A stretch of DNA of 64,000 bases from Alphaproteobacteria bacterium (GCA_018969015.1 JAGWZE010000003.1:1-64000); one strand, 5' to 3'. Counted from the first letter of the stretch, positions 34,190 to 42,106 are shown. Translations and numbers: made by a program. Notes: a model not told the origin generated them from the sequence alone.

Positions 34190-35871
34190 GCCGCGACCTT
34201 CTCCGCAGTGGGCCCCGGCAGGATCGCGCCCTGCGCGTCGAGATAGCCGTCTTTCGCCGTCCACGCGACCGCGCCGCCGACGATGACGGTGTCGACGCCC
34301 TGGGAGTCGCGCACGTAACGCCAGCCGCCGCCCGGCACGTCGCCCACGAAGTTCTCGGGGCCGCGGCCGATCGTGGCGGCGTCGAACACGACGATGTCGG
34401 CCGCGAAGCCGGCGCGCAGGTGGCCCCGATCGGAGAGGCCCCAGATCGCCGCGGTGTCGGCGGTGAGCTTCTTCACGGCCGCTTCCAGGCTCAGCATCTT
34501 CCGCTCACGGACGAAGTTGCTGAAGAGGTAGCCCGTGTCGCCATAGGTCGAGAAGGACAGGATGTGCGCGCCGCCGTCGCTCGCGCCGATATGCACCCGC
34601 GGATGGGCGAGCAGCGCGCCAACTTCGGCGTCGTCATTGTGGCCCATGTCGGCGGAGAGGAAGTGCGCGTCGAGGTCTTCTTCGAGCGAGATGTCGATCA
34701 TCGCTTCGATCGGCGTCACGCCGCGGTCGCGCGCGATCTCCTTGAGCGTCTTGCCGATCGCCTGGACGTTCGCTTCGGTCTTGGCGTGGCGCAGCACGAG
34801 GCGTGGCCACAGCGCGTCGAAGGGAGCGGCTTCCGCGATGAGTTTCGCGCGGCGCTCCGGATCGCGGAACGCGGCGGCGACCTCCTCCGGCGCGCTGAAG
34901 CGCATGAGGCGATACCAGCTCGGGAAGCGGATGAAGAGGAGGCTCGGCACCGCGAAGCAGAAGCTGAGATCGATGGGGCGCGTCTGCACCTGCGGCCACA
35001 CGCGCGCGCCGCGGGCGAACTGCTCGTCGACGCGCGCCATCACGCGGCGCACCGCCGCGATGCTGTCGGCGCCGACGAACAGCGGCGAAAAGGTCGTCGG
35101 GATGTCGTGCTGCAGCGAGAGCTCGGCGAGCTGATCGAGGCGGGCGATCGTGAGGTCCGGGTCGTAGAACTCGGGCACGATCTGCAGCACGCGGCCGTAT
35201 TCGCCGAGGACCGCAGCGAGCGCGTCGACTTCGCGCGCGTCGGCATAGCGGCTCGGCACCGGCTGCAGGCGCTCGTCCATGTCGACATAGCTGGTGGAAA
35301 GCCCCACCGCTCCGGCCTCGAGGCATTCGCGCAGAACGCCCTGCATCGCTTCGATCTCGGCGTCGGTGGCGGTGCGCTCCATTGCGGCGTCCCCCATCAC
35401 CCACAGGCGCAGCACGCTGTGGCCGACGAGCGGCGCCACGTTGATCGCGAGGCCCTTGCGGATGCGCGCAATGTATTCCGAGAACGTCTCCCAATCCCAC
35501 ACCACACCGTCGCGGAACGCCTTCAGCGGCATCTCCTCGATCTGGTTGAACATGCCGACGAGCTTCATGCGGTGCTCGGCGCGCAGCGGCGCGAGCGACA
35601 AGGAGCAGTTGCCGGGCACGATGGTCGTCACGCCGTGCGCGAGCGCAGGCTTGGCGTAGCCGTCCCACAGGAGCTGAGCGTCGAAATGCGTGTGCGGATC
35701 GATGAAGCCGGGCGAAACGACCTTGCCGCCCGCGTCGATCTCGCGCGACGCGGCGCCAACCACACGGCCAACCTTGGCGATGCGCCCGTCCTTCACGGCG
35801 ACGTCGCCGCGATACGCGGGCAGGCCGGAGCCGTCCACGATCATGCCGTTTCTGATCACGAGGTCGTACAT
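34186..35871 (-). CDS. N-acyl-D-amino-acid deacylase-like amidohydrolase
   Basis: This 561-residue cytoplasmic amidohydrolase of the D-aminoacylase branch has a metal-binding start PGFIDPHTHFDAQ, a Cys in GVTTIVPGNCSLS, His/Glu positions along the barrel (VLRHAKTE, GHNDDAE) and the terminal Asp in IGASDGGAH. It probably hydrolyses an N-acyl or cyclic amide. It is the first gene of the operon with the hydrolase and FAD oxidoreductase, which suggests a degradation route for an acylated or cyclic compound (inference). ATG 35871. Confidence 0.88.
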   Translation of the reverse strand: MYDLVIRNGMIVDGSGLPAYRGDVAVKDGRIAKVGRVVGAASREIDAGGKVVSPGFIDPHTHFDAQLLWDGYAKPALAHGVTTIVPGNCSLSLAPLRAEHRMKLVGMFNQIEEMPLKAFRDGVVWDWETFSEYIARIRKGLAINVAPLVGHSVLRLWVMGDAAMERTATDAEIEAMQGVLRECLEAGAVGLSTSYVDMDERLQPVPSRYADAREVDALAAVLGEYGRVLQIVPEFYDPDLTIARLDQLAELSLQHDIPTTFSPLFVGADSIAAVRRVMARVDEQFARGARVWPQVQTRPIDLSFCFAVPSLLFIRFPSWYRLMRFSAPEEVAAAFRDPERRAKLIAEAAPFDALWPRLVLRHAKTEANVQAIGKTLKEIARDRGVTPIEAMIDISLEEDLDAHFLSADMGHNDDAEVGALLAHPRVHIGASDGGAHILSFSTYGDTGYLFSNFVRERKMLSLEAAVKKLTADTAAIWGLSDRGHLRAGFAADIVVFDAATIGRGPENFVGDVPGGGWRYVRDSQGVDTVIVGGAVAWTAKDGYLDAQGAILPGPTAEKVAA

Positions 35872-35900
35872 GCGTGGTCCTCCGGAAATTCGTTTCTGTC

Positions 35901-36149
35901 TTATGCGGGCGGCGCCGTCATGAAGCGCTGCGCGGCGGCGGCGAGCGCATCGCGCACGTGTTCCCAGCCCTGGCCGATGAGCGCCGCGGGATCCTGCGCG
36001 CGGCAGGATTCCATCAGGACGCTCGCGGCGGCGTGGTCGAGCGCCACCACCGACTGCCCGCCATTCTCGAACCGCAGCGTAACGACGAGTTCGGCCTCGC
36101 CGTCATGGGCCGCGCCGAGGCGGACGTCGCTGATGACGGCGGAGCTCAT
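35901..36149 (-). CDS. Small protein of unknown function
   Basis: This 82-residue protein starts MSSAVISDVRLGAAHDG and is mostly beta then helix (about residues 55-75 amphipathic). It has no signal peptide or transmembrane segment. I do not recognise the family. It ends 30 bp before the amidohydrolase start and follows a second unknown small gene by 8 bp, so all five genes may be co-transcribed. A role with the operon enzymes is inferred only from position. Confidence 0.55.
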   Translation of the reverse strand: MSSAVISDVRLGAAHDGEAELVVTLRFENGGQSVVALDHAAASVLMESCRAQDPAALIGQGWEHVRDALAAAAQRFMTAPPA

Positions 36150-36157
36150 CGAGGGGC

Positions 36158-36412
36158 CTATGCGGGCTGTGCGAGCGGCGGCTCGACGAAGATCACGTCG
36201 CTCGGAAGGATCGGCGTCGCCACCCCGCTGATCCGCGCGGTCGCCCGCATGAAGACGTGCAGGTTCCAGCTCTGGAGCTTCGAGACGGCCTCGCTCTCGG
36301 CGAGCTCCGGCAATTCACGGCGGGCGATCTCGGCCCAGCCGTCGCCGGGCTGCGGCAGGATCGAACGGCGCACGCGGGACAAGGGCGCAGCGGCCATCGG
36401 CGTCTCCTTCAA
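36158..36412 (-). CDS. Small protein of unknown function
   Basis: This is an 84-residue protein (or 79 if started at the internal ATG 36397). It contains an Arg/Pro-rich N-terminus and GDGWAEIARRELPEL, then ends SDVIFVEPP. The GDGW...A start and hydrophobic final strand recall a LysM-like fold, but I am not confident. It is the first gene of a minus-strand run and has a potential regulatory inverted repeat upstream (36473-36506). Confidence 0.5.
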   Translation of the reverse strand: MKETPMAAAPLSRVRRSILPQPGDGWAEIARRELPELAESEAVSKLQSWNLHVFMRATARISGVATPILPSDVIFVEPPLAQPA

Positions 36413-36472
36413 GGCTGCGAAGTAAGCCGTGTTCGCCGCCCGGCGACAATCGTGACGTGACGGCGCCGCCGA

Positions 36473-36506
36473 TCACGCCCCTGCGACGACGCCCGTCCGG
36501 GCGTGA
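36473..36506. promoter_or_regulatory. Inverted repeat TCACGCCC/GGGCGTGA in a divergent gap
   Basis: TCACGCCC (36473-36480) and its exact reverse complement GGGCGTGA (36499-36506) are separated by 18 bp. They lie between the minus-strand operon starting at 36412 and the nitroreductase gene starting at 36588. This is a plausible two-half-site operator, or just GC-rich chance. Confidence 0.35.
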
Positions 36507-36587
36507 CCATGGGAGAACGCAAGGGCGGCAATGGCCACGCTTCGACCGCCCCTCGACGCCGCTCCCGCGGCGCGGCATGACTTCGCC

Positions 36588-37184
36588 ATGACCGAGACGC
36601 CCCGCGCCCCCGCCCACCCGATCGATCCGCTGTTCACGCGCCGGTGGTCGCCCCGCGCGCTGGATGGCGCCCCGATCGCCGAGGCGGAGCTCCTGACATT
36701 GCTCGAGGCGGCGCGGTGGGCGCCCTCCGCCTACAACGCCCAGCCCTGGCGCTTCCTCTACGCCCGCCGCGACACGCCAGCCTGGGGGCCCATGTTTTCC
36801 GCGCTCGTGCCGTTCAACCAGACCTGGGCCCAGAACGCGGCGGCGCTGGTGGTGGTGCTGTCGCGCACGATATCCGGCCCCGCTGGCCCCGACGCGCAGA
36901 CGAACCGCTGGCACGCGTTCGACGCCGGCGCCGCCTGGGCGAGCCTCGCGTTCCAGGCCGAACTCTCCGGCCTCGCGGCACACGCCATGGCCGGCTTCGA
37001 CGCCGAGGCGCTGCGCGCCGCGCTCGCCGTGCCCGCGACCTACGATCTGCACGCCGTCGTCGCCATCGGCCGCCGCGGCGACCCCGCCCAATTGCCCGAT
37101 CCCCTGCGCGCCCGCGAAGCGCCGAACGGCCGCAATCCGCTCTCCGCCATCGCCGCCGAGGGCGCATTCCGCTTCGAGGAGTAG
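36588..37184 (+). CDS. Nitroreductase family protein
   Basis: This 198-residue FMN flavoprotein has FTRRWSPRALDG at the start (FMN phosphate-binding arginines), ARWAPSAYNAQPWRFLYA and a terminal loop with conserved basic residues. It reduces nitro groups, quinones or enones with NAD(P)H. ATG 36588 gives the usual length; an upstream ATG at 36531 would add 19 residues. The acetyltransferase gene starts 2 bp after its stop. Confidence 0.9.
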   Translation: MTETPRAPAHPIDPLFTRRWSPRALDGAPIAEAELLTLLEAARWAPSAYNAQPWRFLYARRDTPAWGPMFSALVPFNQTWAQNAAALVVVLSRTISGPAGPDAQTNRWHAFDAGAAWASLAFQAELSGLAAHAMAGFDAEALRAALAVPATYDLHAVVAIGRRGDPAQLPDPLRAREAPNGRNPLSAIAAEGAFRFEE

Positions 37185-37186
37185 GC

Positions 37187-37705
37187 GTGGCCGAAACCAT
37201 CCGCCGCGCGACGCTCGCCGACGTGCCGGCGCTCCTGCGCCTGGAGCGCGGACCGGGCTATGAGCGGCATGTCGGCCGGTCCGACGCGACGCAGCATGCG
37301 GCCTGGATCGCGGCGCCCGATTGCGCCGTGTGGATCGCCGAAACCTCCGAAACCCTCGCCTTCGCCCTGCTCACCGGCATCGGCGACGTGCATTCCGGCG
37401 TCTATCTCAAGCGGATCGCCGCCCATGCGCCGGGCACGGGCGTTGGATCGCGGCTCCTGGCGCACGTGCTGCGCTGGACGTTCGAGGAGGCCGGCGCGCC
37501 GCGCTTCAGCCTCGACGTGCTCATCGAGAATACGCGCGCCCGCAGCGTCTACGCGCGCGCGGGCCTGCGCGAAGAAGGCGTAATGCGCGGGTCCTACGCC
37601 TTGCCGGACGGCGCCCGAACGGACCGCGTTCTCATGGCGGTGCTGGCGGAAGAATGGCGCGCCCGCACGCCCACCGCCGGATCCGAGAGCAGCACGAACC
37701 GGTAG
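37187..37705 (+). CDS. GNAT family N-acetyltransferase
   Basis: This 172-residue acetyltransferase begins with GTG just after the nitroreductase stop. It has the GNAT core: RRATLADVPALLRLE, YLKRIAAHAPGTGVGSRLL (acetyl-CoA pyrophosphate loop), and NTRARSVYARAGLREEG. It resembles amino-acid or ribosomal-protein acetyltransferases, with substrate unknown. The last 112 bp overlap the 3' end of the convergent deacetylase gene, which is uncommon; both frames there appear intact. Confidence 0.85.
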   Translation: MAETIRRATLADVPALLRLERGPGYERHVGRSDATQHAAWIAAPDCAVWIAETSETLAFALLTGIGDVHSGVYLKRIAAHAPGTGVGSRLLAHVLRWTFEEAGAPRFSLDVLIENTRARSVYARAGLREEGVMRGSYALPDGARTDRVLMAVLAEEWRARTPTAGSESSTNR

Positions 37706-38364
37706 CCCTGCGCCGTCAGGCCATCGAGCACCTGCGGCAGCGCGTCGGCGGTGTGCACGCCGCGCCCATTGATGTGGAAGATCAGCACGTCGCCGGGGCG
37801 CGTGCGGGTCAGCGTCTGGCGCACCAGCGCCCGCGCCGACACGTGCGGGTCGGGATCGCCCTCCGGCCAGCGCCAGTGCACCACGCGGTAGCCGAGCCCT
37901 TCGACGACGCCGACCGTGCGCGCGTCGGCATTGCCGCCGGGAAAGCGGAACAGCGTCGTGCGCCGCCCGGTGACCGTGAATATCTCAATCTCGGCTTTCA
38001 CCACCTCGGCTGTGACGCCGGCGTCGTCGAGCGTGCGCATGTCGCGGGGGTGCGACCAGGAATGGTTCTCGATCTCGACACGGGGATCGCGCGCGAGCGC
38101 GGCCACTTCGGCGGCGTTGTCGCGCGCAAACCGGCCGCCCATGAACACCGTGTACGGAACCCCGCGCGCCGCCAGCAGATCGACGATGCGGCGGTCGAGC
38201 GTCGCGGGCGCCCGCGCCTCGCAGGCGTCGAACGTGAGCGCGACGACGCGCTCGGCGGTGGGCAGGCGGGTGACGATCTCGGCGCGCGCCGGCGTCGCGT
38301 CCCAGACGGCGCCCGCGAACGCGGCGGCGACAAGCGCTCCCCTCCATCCGTACGAACGGCGCAT
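37594..38364 (-). CDS. Secreted polysaccharide deacetylase (NodB-like)
   Basis: This 256-residue exported protein has a signal peptide ending TPARAE and the NodB motifs ALTFDAC (44-48), NHSWSH (His101, His105) and a later RFPGG. The canonical TFDD is TFDA here. The catalytic Asp46 is kept, but the metal-ligand Asp is an Ala, so the metal site may be altered or use another residue. It would remove acetyl groups from a periplasmic glycan. GAGGTG precedes ATG 38364. The frame continues past the domain and overlaps the acetyltransferase gene. Confidence 0.82.
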   Translation of the reverse strand: MRRSYGWRGALVAAAFAGAVWDATPARAEIVTRLPTAERVVALTFDACEARAPATLDRRIVDLLAARGVPYTVFMGGRFARDNAAEVAALARDPRVEIENHSWSHPRDMRTLDDAGVTAEVVKAEIEIFTVTGRRTTLFRFPGGNADARTVGVVEGLGYRVVHWRWPEGDPDPHVSARALVRQTLTRTRPGDVLIFHINGRGVHTADALPQVLDGLTAQGYRFVLLSDPAVGVRARHSSASTAMRTRSVRAPSGKA

Positions 38365-38646
38365 CACACCCACCTCGTCGCCTGCCGGCCGGGATCGCCC
38401 GCCGGTCGTGCACGCCCTACCGGCTTACGCCCGCCGTCGCCGCGGACGCAACGAGACCCGGCAGGCCCGAACGCCGCAGGCCGGCTGTGGCCGGAGAGCG
38501 ATGATCTCCGGTCGCGCACGCCGCCGCGACGCCCACGAACGCCCGCGCCAGCAACGCGCCCATTTTGGGAGATAACCACGTTCACCTGAGGCCGCTTTCG
38601 ATTGTGTGGGGAAAACCAACCTGCGATTTTCCCCCAAGAGGTTGAG

Positions 38647-38889
38647 ATGTCAGCGCCTATTTTGCTTCAAATGACGTGCACCGAACTTGGTCTTTACAGG
38701 CTTGATCTTTTCGGTCGCCCACCGGAAAGCCAGGATCATCACGTGAGCACCGAGTTGGCCATGGCGGAAGCCCTGTGCGCGGCCGTGAACGCCGGCGTCG
38801 CGGACGAAGCCGTCTTCCAGGCCCTCAACGCGCTGATCGACGTGGTCGACGCCCCGGTCGAGCCCCGCGCGGCCCGCGCCTCGGGTTGA
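38647..38889 (+). CDS. Small protein of unknown function
   Basis: This 80-residue, mostly helical protein starts MSAPILLQMTCTELGL and has no membrane segment. GAGGTTGAG directly precedes ATG 38647; in-frame ATG 38602 is less well placed. The 282-bp gap upstream is rich in AT-poor sequence and shows no other gene. It is about 100 bp upstream of tRNA-His. I do not recognise it. Confidence 0.5.
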   Translation: MSAPILLQMTCTELGLYRLDLFGRPPESQDHHVSTELAMAEALCAAVNAGVADEAVFQALNALIDVVDAPVEPRAARASG

Positions 38890-38993
38890 CGGGCCCTGGA
38901 TTGGGGTGCCTCGGGCGCGCCCGCCCCTATTGCCCCCCGCACGGGTTCGCCGTATAGGCGCAGGCTTCGTGACCGGCCCTCACCGGCCGACGC

Positions 38994-39070
38994 GCCGCCT
39001 TAGCTCAGTTGGTTAGAGCGCCGGATTGTGGATCCGGAGGTCCCTGGTTCGAACCCTGGAGGCGGTACCA
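38994..39070 (+). tRNA. tRNA-His (anticodon GTG)
   Basis: The cloverleaf has acceptor GCCGCCT (38994-39000) with AGGCGGT (39060-39066), discriminator A73 and encoded CCA (39068-39070). The anticodon stem CCGGA/TCCGG encloses TTGTGGA, giving GTG at 39028-39030. Most bacterial tRNA-His have an extra G-1 and C73. Alphaproteobacteria commonly lack G-1 and carry A73, and this copy matches them. It also has a G1-U72 wobble and a U-U mismatch in the T stem (position 51-63). Confidence 0.95.
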
Positions 39071-39111
39071 TCTCGCGCGCGGGAATCCCGGCGTCGCGGG
39101 ACGCGCCTTCA

Positions 39112-39182
39112 CCGCAAAACCGGGCAGCCAAAACCGGGCACGCCAGAACAGGGCACGCCAGAACAGGGCACACCATAACCGG
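39112..39182. repeat. Tandem 15-bp repeat downstream of tRNA-His
   Basis: There are about 4.5 copies of a 15-bp unit. GCCAAAACCGGGCAC is at 39127-39141 and GCCAGAACAGGGCAC at 39142-39156, with an exact second copy at 39157-39171. Partial copies lie on both sides. The unit is not a multiple of an obvious stem and no ORF spans it. It lies 40-110 bp after the tRNA and before the CheY-like gene promoter. Slippage is the simplest explanation. Confidence 0.85.
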
Positions 39183-39242
39183 ATCAGGCCTCATGGCTCC
39201 ATGGCGACGACCGCGCGCAGAGCGCCGCCACGCCATGACGCG

Positions 39243-39257
39243 TTAAGCCGGATTTAC
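39243..39257. promoter_or_regulatory. Candidate CtrA box
   Basis: TTAA-N7-TTAC sits 61 bp before the CheY-like gene at 39318 and is close to the CtrA consensus TTAA-N7-TTAA. The first TTAA is also the start of an 8-bp inverted repeat TTAAGCCG/CGGCTTAA (39243-39250/39262-39269). CtrA controls motility and chemotaxis genes in related bacteria. This is motif evidence only. Confidence 0.45.
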
Positions 39258-39317
39258 CGCGCGGCTTAAGCGCTTTCCAACATTCCCAGGTTAGCTGTAC
39301 CCCTCTGTCGAGCGGCG

Positions 39318-40181
39318 ATGGCGGACTTTCTCGATCAGTTGCGGCGGTTGAGCCTCGTCGTCGTCGACGACAACGCCACGCATCGGCTGATCGCGGCCGA
39401 GGCGCTGCGCGGGTTGGGCGCCGGGCGCGTCCACCATGCCGAAAACGCCGCCGCCCTGTTCGATGTCGCCCGGGCCGCACCGATCGATCTTCTGCTGTGC
39501 GACTGGCAGATGCGTGACGTCGACGGCATCACCCTCACCCGCCAGATCCGCGCCGGCGAGACGCCGCTGCCGCGCGACATCCCCGTCGTGATGGTCACCT
39601 CGCAATCGACGGCCGGCGCGGTCGCGCGCGCGGTGCAGGCCGGCGCCGACGAGTTCGTCGCCAAGCCCTACGCCGTCGCCACGCTCGCCGCGCGGTTCGA
39701 GGCGGTAGTGATGAACCGCCGCCCCTTCATCCGCGCCGCCGCCTATGTCGGCCCGTGCCGGCGCCGCCGCGAGAGCCTCGAGCCGACGCTGCGTCGCCGG
39801 CTGTTCGACGACGCGCCTCAGGCGCCCGCCACGGCGCCGTGGGCGCAGGCGCTCGAAGCCACGCTCGTCGAAGTCCGCAGCCTTGCGCGCACCGCCGTGG
39901 CGCGCGACCGCGCCACGATCCGGCGTTTGCACACCCTGATCCACGGCGCCGGCGCCGATGCGCGGGCGCACGCCGACCCCGCCACACGCGCCGCGCTCGA
40001 GGGACTGCGGCACTATATCGACGGTGTCGGCGCAAGCGCCGCATTCGAAGGGAAAGTGATCGAGACGCACGCCGCCGGCGTCATCGAGATGCTGCGGCAC
40101 GCAGACGCCGCCACACGCGCGCGCATGGCCGAAGCCCTGGGCCACATGGTGCGAAAACGCCTTGTGCGTGCGGCCAGCTGA
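39318..40181 (+). CDS. CheY-like receiver protein with Arg-rich motif and C-terminal helical domain
   Basis: This 287-residue paralogue of the protein at 29026 has Asp17/Asp18, phosphoacceptor Asp62 (LLCDWQMRD), Thr94 and Lys116. It is followed by RRPFIRAAAYVGPCRRRR (134-151) and an alanine-rich helical C-terminus. The motif PF-x(4-6)-Y-x-GPCRRRR is placed identically in both. Cyclic di-GMP binding by the arginine patch, as in Caulobacter Cle proteins, is a testable inference. It lies 90 bp upstream of a chemoreceptor gene on the same strand, which supports a chemotaxis or motility role. Confidence 0.85.
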   Translation: MADFLDQLRRLSLVVVDDNATHRLIAAEALRGLGAGRVHHAENAAALFDVARAAPIDLLLCDWQMRDVDGITLTRQIRAGETPLPRDIPVVMVTSQSTAGAVARAVQAGADEFVAKPYAVATLAARFEAVVMNRRPFIRAAAYVGPCRRRRESLEPTLRRRLFDDAPQAPATAPWAQALEATLVEVRSLARTAVARDRATIRRLHTLIHGAGADARAHADPATRAALEGLRHYIDGVGASAAFEGKVIETHAAGVIEMLRHADAATRARMAEALGHMVRKRLVRAAS

Positions 40182-40208
40182 CGCAGCTTTCGCAGCGTCC
40201 GCACATCA

Positions 40209-40224
40209 CGAACTTGCGAGTTCG
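40209..40224. promoter_or_regulatory. Inverted repeat and TTAAC upstream of the chemoreceptor
   Basis: CGAACTTGCGAGTTCG forms a 6-bp stem with a TGCG loop just before GTTAACC, 48 bp before the chemoreceptor start. It may be a weak terminator for the CheY-like gene or part of the chemoreceptor promoter with a CtrA-type half site. Confidence 0.35.
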
Positions 40225-40271
40225 TTAACCCGAGGGGCTGACGGTGCGACCGTCAAGTCGAGGTCGCCCCC

Positions 40272-41957
40272 ATGGTCGGAAAACGTGTCTCCATCAATAC
40301 CCGCGTGCTGCAAGCGGCGGGTCTCGTCGCGACGGGCGCCGCGCTCGCCGGCGGCGCTGGTCTTTGGGCGACGTTTCATCTCGACGCCGCACTCGCCCAG
40401 GACGAGCGCAGCGCGGCGATCCTGCGCAACCACATGCAGGCCGACATGATGCATGACGCCCTGCGCGGCGACGTGTTGACGAGCCTCCTCGCGGCCGAAG
40501 GCGCCGGCGGGTTCTCGGTCAAGGACGCGCGCGACGACCTTTCCGAGCACGCGACGACCTTTCGCGCCATGATCGACGAGAACGCACGGCTCGTGGACAC
40601 GCCCGAGGTGAGCCGGCTTCTCGAACAGATCCGGCCCGCCTTGCAGGCCTATCTCGACGCCGCCGAGCGCCAGGTCGCGCTCGCCGGCTCCGATCCCGCG
40701 GAAGCGCGCGCGCAGATGCCGGCGTTCCTGAAGGCGTTCGCGGCGCTCGAGACCGAGATGGGCGCGGCGTCGGATGCGATCCAAAAACAGGCGCAGGACC
40801 GGGCGCTCGCCGCCCAGGCCGACGCCGGGCTCGCCAAGATCCTCATGGGAATCGCGATCCTTTTGTCAGGGGCGGCGATCGCGGCGACGATCATTGGCGC
40901 GCGTCGCCTTCTCGTCACACCGCTCGGCGAAATGACGGCGGCGATGCGCCGTCTCGCCGCCGGCGACACCGCCTCCCCGATCCCGACGGCCGCGCACGAC
41001 GACGAGATTGGCGACATGGGCGCCGCGCTTGCGGAGTTCCGCGCCAACGCGATCGCTCGTCAGGAGCTCGAAGCCGCGCAGGACGAGGCGCGCCGCGCCG
41101 AGCTCGCACGTGCACAGCGGCTGGCGAGCCTCTCGCAGACGTTCTCCGCTGCGCTCGGCGATGCGCTCGACGGGCTTGGCCAATCCACCCGCGCGCTCGA
41201 CGGCGAAGCCTCCGCCCTCATCCAGGCGGTCGATGGCGCGGCGGCGCAGGCGCAGGACGCCAATCGCGCGGCGGCGGACGTCTCCGACACCGTCACGGGC
41301 ATTTCCTCGGCGACGACGGAACTCAGCGCCTCGATCGACGAGATCGCCGGCCGCATGCGCCAATCGGCGCATGCGATCGAGACCGCCGTCGACACCGGCG
41401 CCACCGCCGACGGCGTGGTGCAGGAGCTCGCCGCGCTGACCGATCGCATCACGGGCATCGTGTCGGTGATCGGCGACGTCGCGGCGCAAACGAACCTGCT
41501 CGCGCTCAACGCCACGATCGAAGCGGCGCGCGCGGGCGAGGCCGGCCGCGGCTTCGCGGTCGTGGCGGGCGAAGTGAAGTCGCTCGCGAACCAGACCTCG
41601 AACGCCACCGAGGAGATCTCGGCCGAGATCGCACGTGTGCGCGAGGTGAGCCGCCAGGCCGTCGACAGCGTGCGCGCCGTGATCGCCGAGATCGGCCGGA
41701 TGCGCGACATCACCGCCGCGGTCGCCTCCGCCGCGGATCAGCAAAGCACGGCGACGACGGAGATTGCGGCCAACGTGCAACGCGCGGCGGTCGGCGCCGA
41801 TCGCGCCGCCGAAGGCGTTGGCGATCTCGAAAACGCCACCCAGGCCACCGGCGCCGTTGGCGCGCGTGTGCGCGAGGAGGTGGCGCGGCTTCAGGCGCAG
41901 CGCGACCGCCTCTCCGAAGCGGCCAACGTGTTTCTGGCGGGGCTGAAAGCGGCCTGA
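40272..41957 (+). CDS. Methyl-accepting chemotaxis protein
   Basis: This 561-residue receptor has TM1 at about 13-33, a helical periplasmic sensor at 34-189 and TM2 at 190-210. A HAMP domain follows at 211-262, then a long coiled-coil signalling domain. The conserved hairpin tip [20 protein letters not shown] is followed by [20 protein letters not shown], which contacts CheA and CheW. The C-terminus ends LKAA with no CheR-docking pentapeptide. The ligand is unknown. It sits directly after a CheY-like protein gene, and no cheA, cheW or cheB is in this window. Confidence 0.95.
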   Translation: MVGKRVSINTRVLQAAGLVATGAALAGGAGLWATFHLDAALAQDERSAAILRNHMQADMMHDALRGDVLTSLLAAEGAGGFSVKDARDDLSEHATTFRAMIDENARLVDTPEVSRLLEQIRPALQAYLDAAERQVALAGSDPAEARAQMPAFLKAFAALETEMGAASDAIQKQAQDRALAAQADAGLAKILMGIAILLSGAAIAATIIGARRLLVTPLGEMTAAMRRLAAGDTASPIPTAAHDDEIGDMGAALAEFRANAIARQELEAAQDEARRAELARAQRLASLSQTFSAALGDALDGLGQSTRALDGEASALIQAVDGAAAQAQDANRAAADVSDTVTGISSATTELSASIDEIAGRMRQSAHAIETAVDTGATADGVVQELAALTDRITGIVSVIGDVAAQTNLLALNATIEAARAGEAGRGFAVVAGEVKSLANQTSNATEEISAEIARVREVSRQAVDSVRAVIAEIGRMRDITAAVASAADQQSTATTEIAANVQRAAVGADRAAEGVGDLENATQATGAVGARVREEVARLQAQRDRLSEAANVFLAGLKAA

Positions 41958-41968
41958 GCCCGCCCCCT

Positions 41969-42106
41969 TCAGCGTGAGGTCAAGATCAGCACGGTCGTGA
42001 GGCTCATCGCGATCGTGACGAACACCGACGTCCAGAGCACCACCATCGCCGTCTTTTTCTTGCGGGCCGCGTCGTCCGGCGCTGAGCCTTCGCCATTCGT
42101 GGTCAT
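41969..42106 (-). CDS. Small single-pass membrane protein (45 residues)
   Basis: The polar N-terminus (MTTNGEGSAPDDAARKKKTA) has a KKK cluster and is followed by one hydrophobic helix (VVLWTSVFVTIAMSLTTVLIL, about 20 residues). By positive-inside, the N-terminus is cytoplasmic. GGGGAC lies about 6 nt before ATG 42106; ATG 42118 is an alternative. It lies 11 bp downstream of the chemoreceptor stop on the opposite strand. No family is recognised. Coding is inferred from the ribosome-binding site and membrane pattern. Confidence 0.5.
   Translation of the reverse strand: MTTNGEGSAPDDAARKKKTAMVVLWTSVFVTIAMSLTTVLILTSR

Noticed and set aside
37187-37705. Acetyltransferase as a shadow of the deacetylase gene
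   Set aside because: Most of it lies outside the overlap, and it has clear GNAT motifs and a start coupled to the nitroreductase stop. Both genes were kept.
39112-39182. 15-bp tandem repeat as a CRISPR array
   Set aside because: Units are too short, have no variable spacers and no cas genes lie nearby.
39000-39246. Two frames (78 and 86 codons) spanning tRNA-His and the tandem repeat
   Set aside because: They overlap the tRNA and are built of the 15-bp repeat, so they are not likely genes.
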